Assembly (NCBI RefSeq): GCF_030382115.1
Contig: NZ_JAUDRJ010000003.1
Span: 7,180,999 to 7,240,464, forward strand
Length of the DNA: 59,466 nucleotides
From: Nostoc sp. GT001
GTDB taxonomy: Bacteria > Cyanobacteriota > Cyanobacteriia > Cyanobacteriales > Nostocaceae
Reading direction: 5' to 3'
In this document: one piece after another, positions 58,213 through 59,466 of the stretch
How the letters are laid out: every line of letters begins with the position of its first letter
Numbering within the stretch: position 1 is the first letter of the stretch
Translations under genes and position numbers: made by a program
Notes under the pieces: model-generated
Databases searched by the model: none
Told to the model about the DNA's origin: nothing
What the model saw: the letters and a program-made list of their open reading frames with translations, nothing else

Positions 58213-59466
58213 TTAGGCTTTCTTGTACTTACCACCTTTAGCAGGGTCACTCCAATCACAAGCAAATCCCTTAGTTTCTTTCACAAATTGATTCCAAGGA
58301 ACTGGCTCAACTGCTGTTGGAGTAGCATAGACAATATCAAATAAACCATCTTGCCTAACTTGACCAATCCGCACAATTTTGGATATGTGATGATTGGCAT
58401 CCATTGTCACTTTACCTTCAGGTGCATCTAGAGTTTGACCATAAGCCGCAGCGCTTACCTTAGCTATATCTGTAGTACCAGCTTTTTGGACTGCTTGTTT
58501 CCACAAATAAACTGCAATGTATGCTGCTTCCATTGGGTCATTTGTCACCCGATTTTCACCGTATTCTTTTTTGAAAGCTGCCACAAACTTCTTATTAGCA
58601 GGCGTGTCTACTGTTTGGAAATAGTTCCAAGCTGCATAATGACCTTTGAGATACTCTACACCAATTGCTTTCACTTCTTCTTCGGCAATACTTACAGACA
58701 TAGAGGGATATTTATCTGGTGTCAATCCAGCCCCTTTTAATTGTTTGAAGAACGCAACGTTGCTATCACCATTTAAGGTGTTGTAAATCACGCCACCATT
58801 GGGCAAATTTTGCTTGATTTTAGTGATAATTGGTGTAACTTCTGTGTTACCAAGAGGTAAATAATCCTCACCAACTGTTTTTCCGCCTAAAGCTTCTAAT
58901 TGAGCTTTAATGATGGTATTAGCTGTCCGGGGAAAAACGTAGTCAGAGCCAACTAAGAAGAATTCTTTGCCCTTATTTTTTAACAGCCAATCAACAGATG
59001 GTTCAATTTGTTGATTTGGCGCCGCGCCAGTGTAGAAAATGTTTTTAGAACACTCTTGACCTTCGTATTGTACAGGATACCAGAGCATGTGGTTTTTGCT
59101 CTCGAATACTGGCTTAACATTCTTGCGGCTAGCAGAAGTCCAACAACCAAAGACTACAGCGACTTTATCTTGATCGATTAGCTTAGTTGCTTTTTCTCTA
59201 AAAGTATCCCAGTTAGAAGCACCATCTTCGGTAATTGCTTCAATTTGCTTACCTAAAACACCACCTAAAGCGTTAATTTCTTTGATTGCTAACTTTTCAG
59301 CATCAACAACGCTTTTTTCACTAATAGACATCGTACCACTCAGAGAGTGCAAAATACCGACTTTGATAGTGTCACCAGCGGCGGCTACTGCTGGTGAAGC
59401 CGTAGGAGTCGCAGCTGGACTCTCTGTTGCAGTTGGAGAATTATTCGCGCAAGCTTTTAAAAAAAG
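58213..59466 (-). CDS. urtA: Urea ABC transporter substrate-binding protein UrtA (5' end beyond the window)
   Basis: 418 residues visible; the start lies outside. The first visible residues LFLKACANN give a lipobox-like LKAC, so it is a lipoprotein with a Thr/Pro/Ser/Ala linker, then the Leu/urea-binding fold: [72 protein letters not shown] block, [11 protein letters not shown] and the C-terminal [20 protein letters not shown]. Urea-specific rather than amino-acid-specific by these blocks. First gene of the urt run. Confidence 0.96.
   Translation of the reverse strand, partial: LFLKACANNSPTATESPAATPTASPAVAAAGDTIKVGILHSLSGTMSISEKSVVDAEKLAIKEINALGGVLGKQIEAITEDGASNWDTFREKATKLIDQDKVAVVFGCWTSASRKNVKPVFESKNHMLWYPVQYEGQECSKNIFYTGAAPNQQIEPSVDWLLKNKGKEFFLVGSDYVFPRTANTIIKAQLEALGGKTVGEDYLPLGNTEVTPIITKIKQNLPNGGVIYNTLNGDSNVAFFKQLKGAGLTPDKYPSMSVSIAEEEVKAIGVEYLKGHYAAWNYFQTVDTPANKKFVAAFKKEYGENRVTNDPMEAAYIAVYLWKQAVQKAGTTDIAKVSAAAYGQTLDAPEGKVTMDANHHISKIVRIGQVRQDGLFDIVYATPTAVEPVPWNQFVKETKGFACDWSDPAKGGKYKKA

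Overview
The window comes from a filamentous, probably Nostoc-like, cyanobacterium. The signs are the many GCGATCGC (HIP1) palindromes, heptamer tandem repeats and MITE-like palindromic elements, a CYP120-like P450, a ferredoxin-thioredoxin reductase variable chain, CHASE2/CHAT proteins and a urea ABC transporter cluster. Pseudogenes and frameshifts are common (hisD, an ExoD-family gene, both hemagglutinins, a sensor kinase, several transporter fossils). Either the genome is eroding or the assembly has some indel errors; the sequence alone does not decide which.

Layout. 1-350: transposase fragment. 538-17.8 kb: locus A. It holds a sigma-70-like gene, a DUF1822 gene and a CHAT-CHASE2 membrane protein on the + strand, with an ISAs1-type IS nested in a MITE between the second and third. 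Convergent to these on the - strand lie an HlyD adaptor, a peptidase-C39 ABC transporter (PCAT) and three small double-glycine-leader proteins with beta/gamma-crystallin domains. A + strand filamentous hemagglutinin gene follows and is broken. Between the intact genes are fossils of further PCAT and HlyD copies. 17.7-34.8 kb: mostly housekeeping and hypothetical genes (truncated CHASE3-PAS sensor, purA, rplY, kinase-like protein, YdcF, ftrV, ExoD remnant, DedA, P450, urtE, TspO-like protein, disrupted hisD). 35.0-54.8 kb: locus B, a second version of the same set. DUF928, CHAT-CHASE2, DUF1822 and sigma lie on the - strand. Three double-glycine-leader proteins of a different fold, PCAT, HlyD, hemagglutinin and a TPR-CHAT protein lie on the + strand. 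55.0-59.5 kb: urtD, urtC, urtB and a partial urtA on the - strand. urtE lies 23.6 kb away, beyond locus B.

How the genes may work together. This part is inference from repeated synteny. Each locus joins a possible regulatory cassette (sigma-like factor, DUF1822, membrane CHAT protease with an extracytoplasmic CHASE2 sensor) to a peptide/protein export machine (PCAT plus HlyD) with its own double-glycine-leader cargo, and to a large surface exoprotein. The PCAT peptidase should cut the leader after Gly-Gly and export the rest, which in locus A is a predicted calcium-binding crystallin fold. The two loci share the gene set but differ in cargo type and in gene orientation. Cargo genes and transporter genes show repeated duplication and loss.

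Several MITE families occur in intergenic gaps. At least four cases of one element inside another are visible, two of them with clear 10-bp direct repeats at the insertion.
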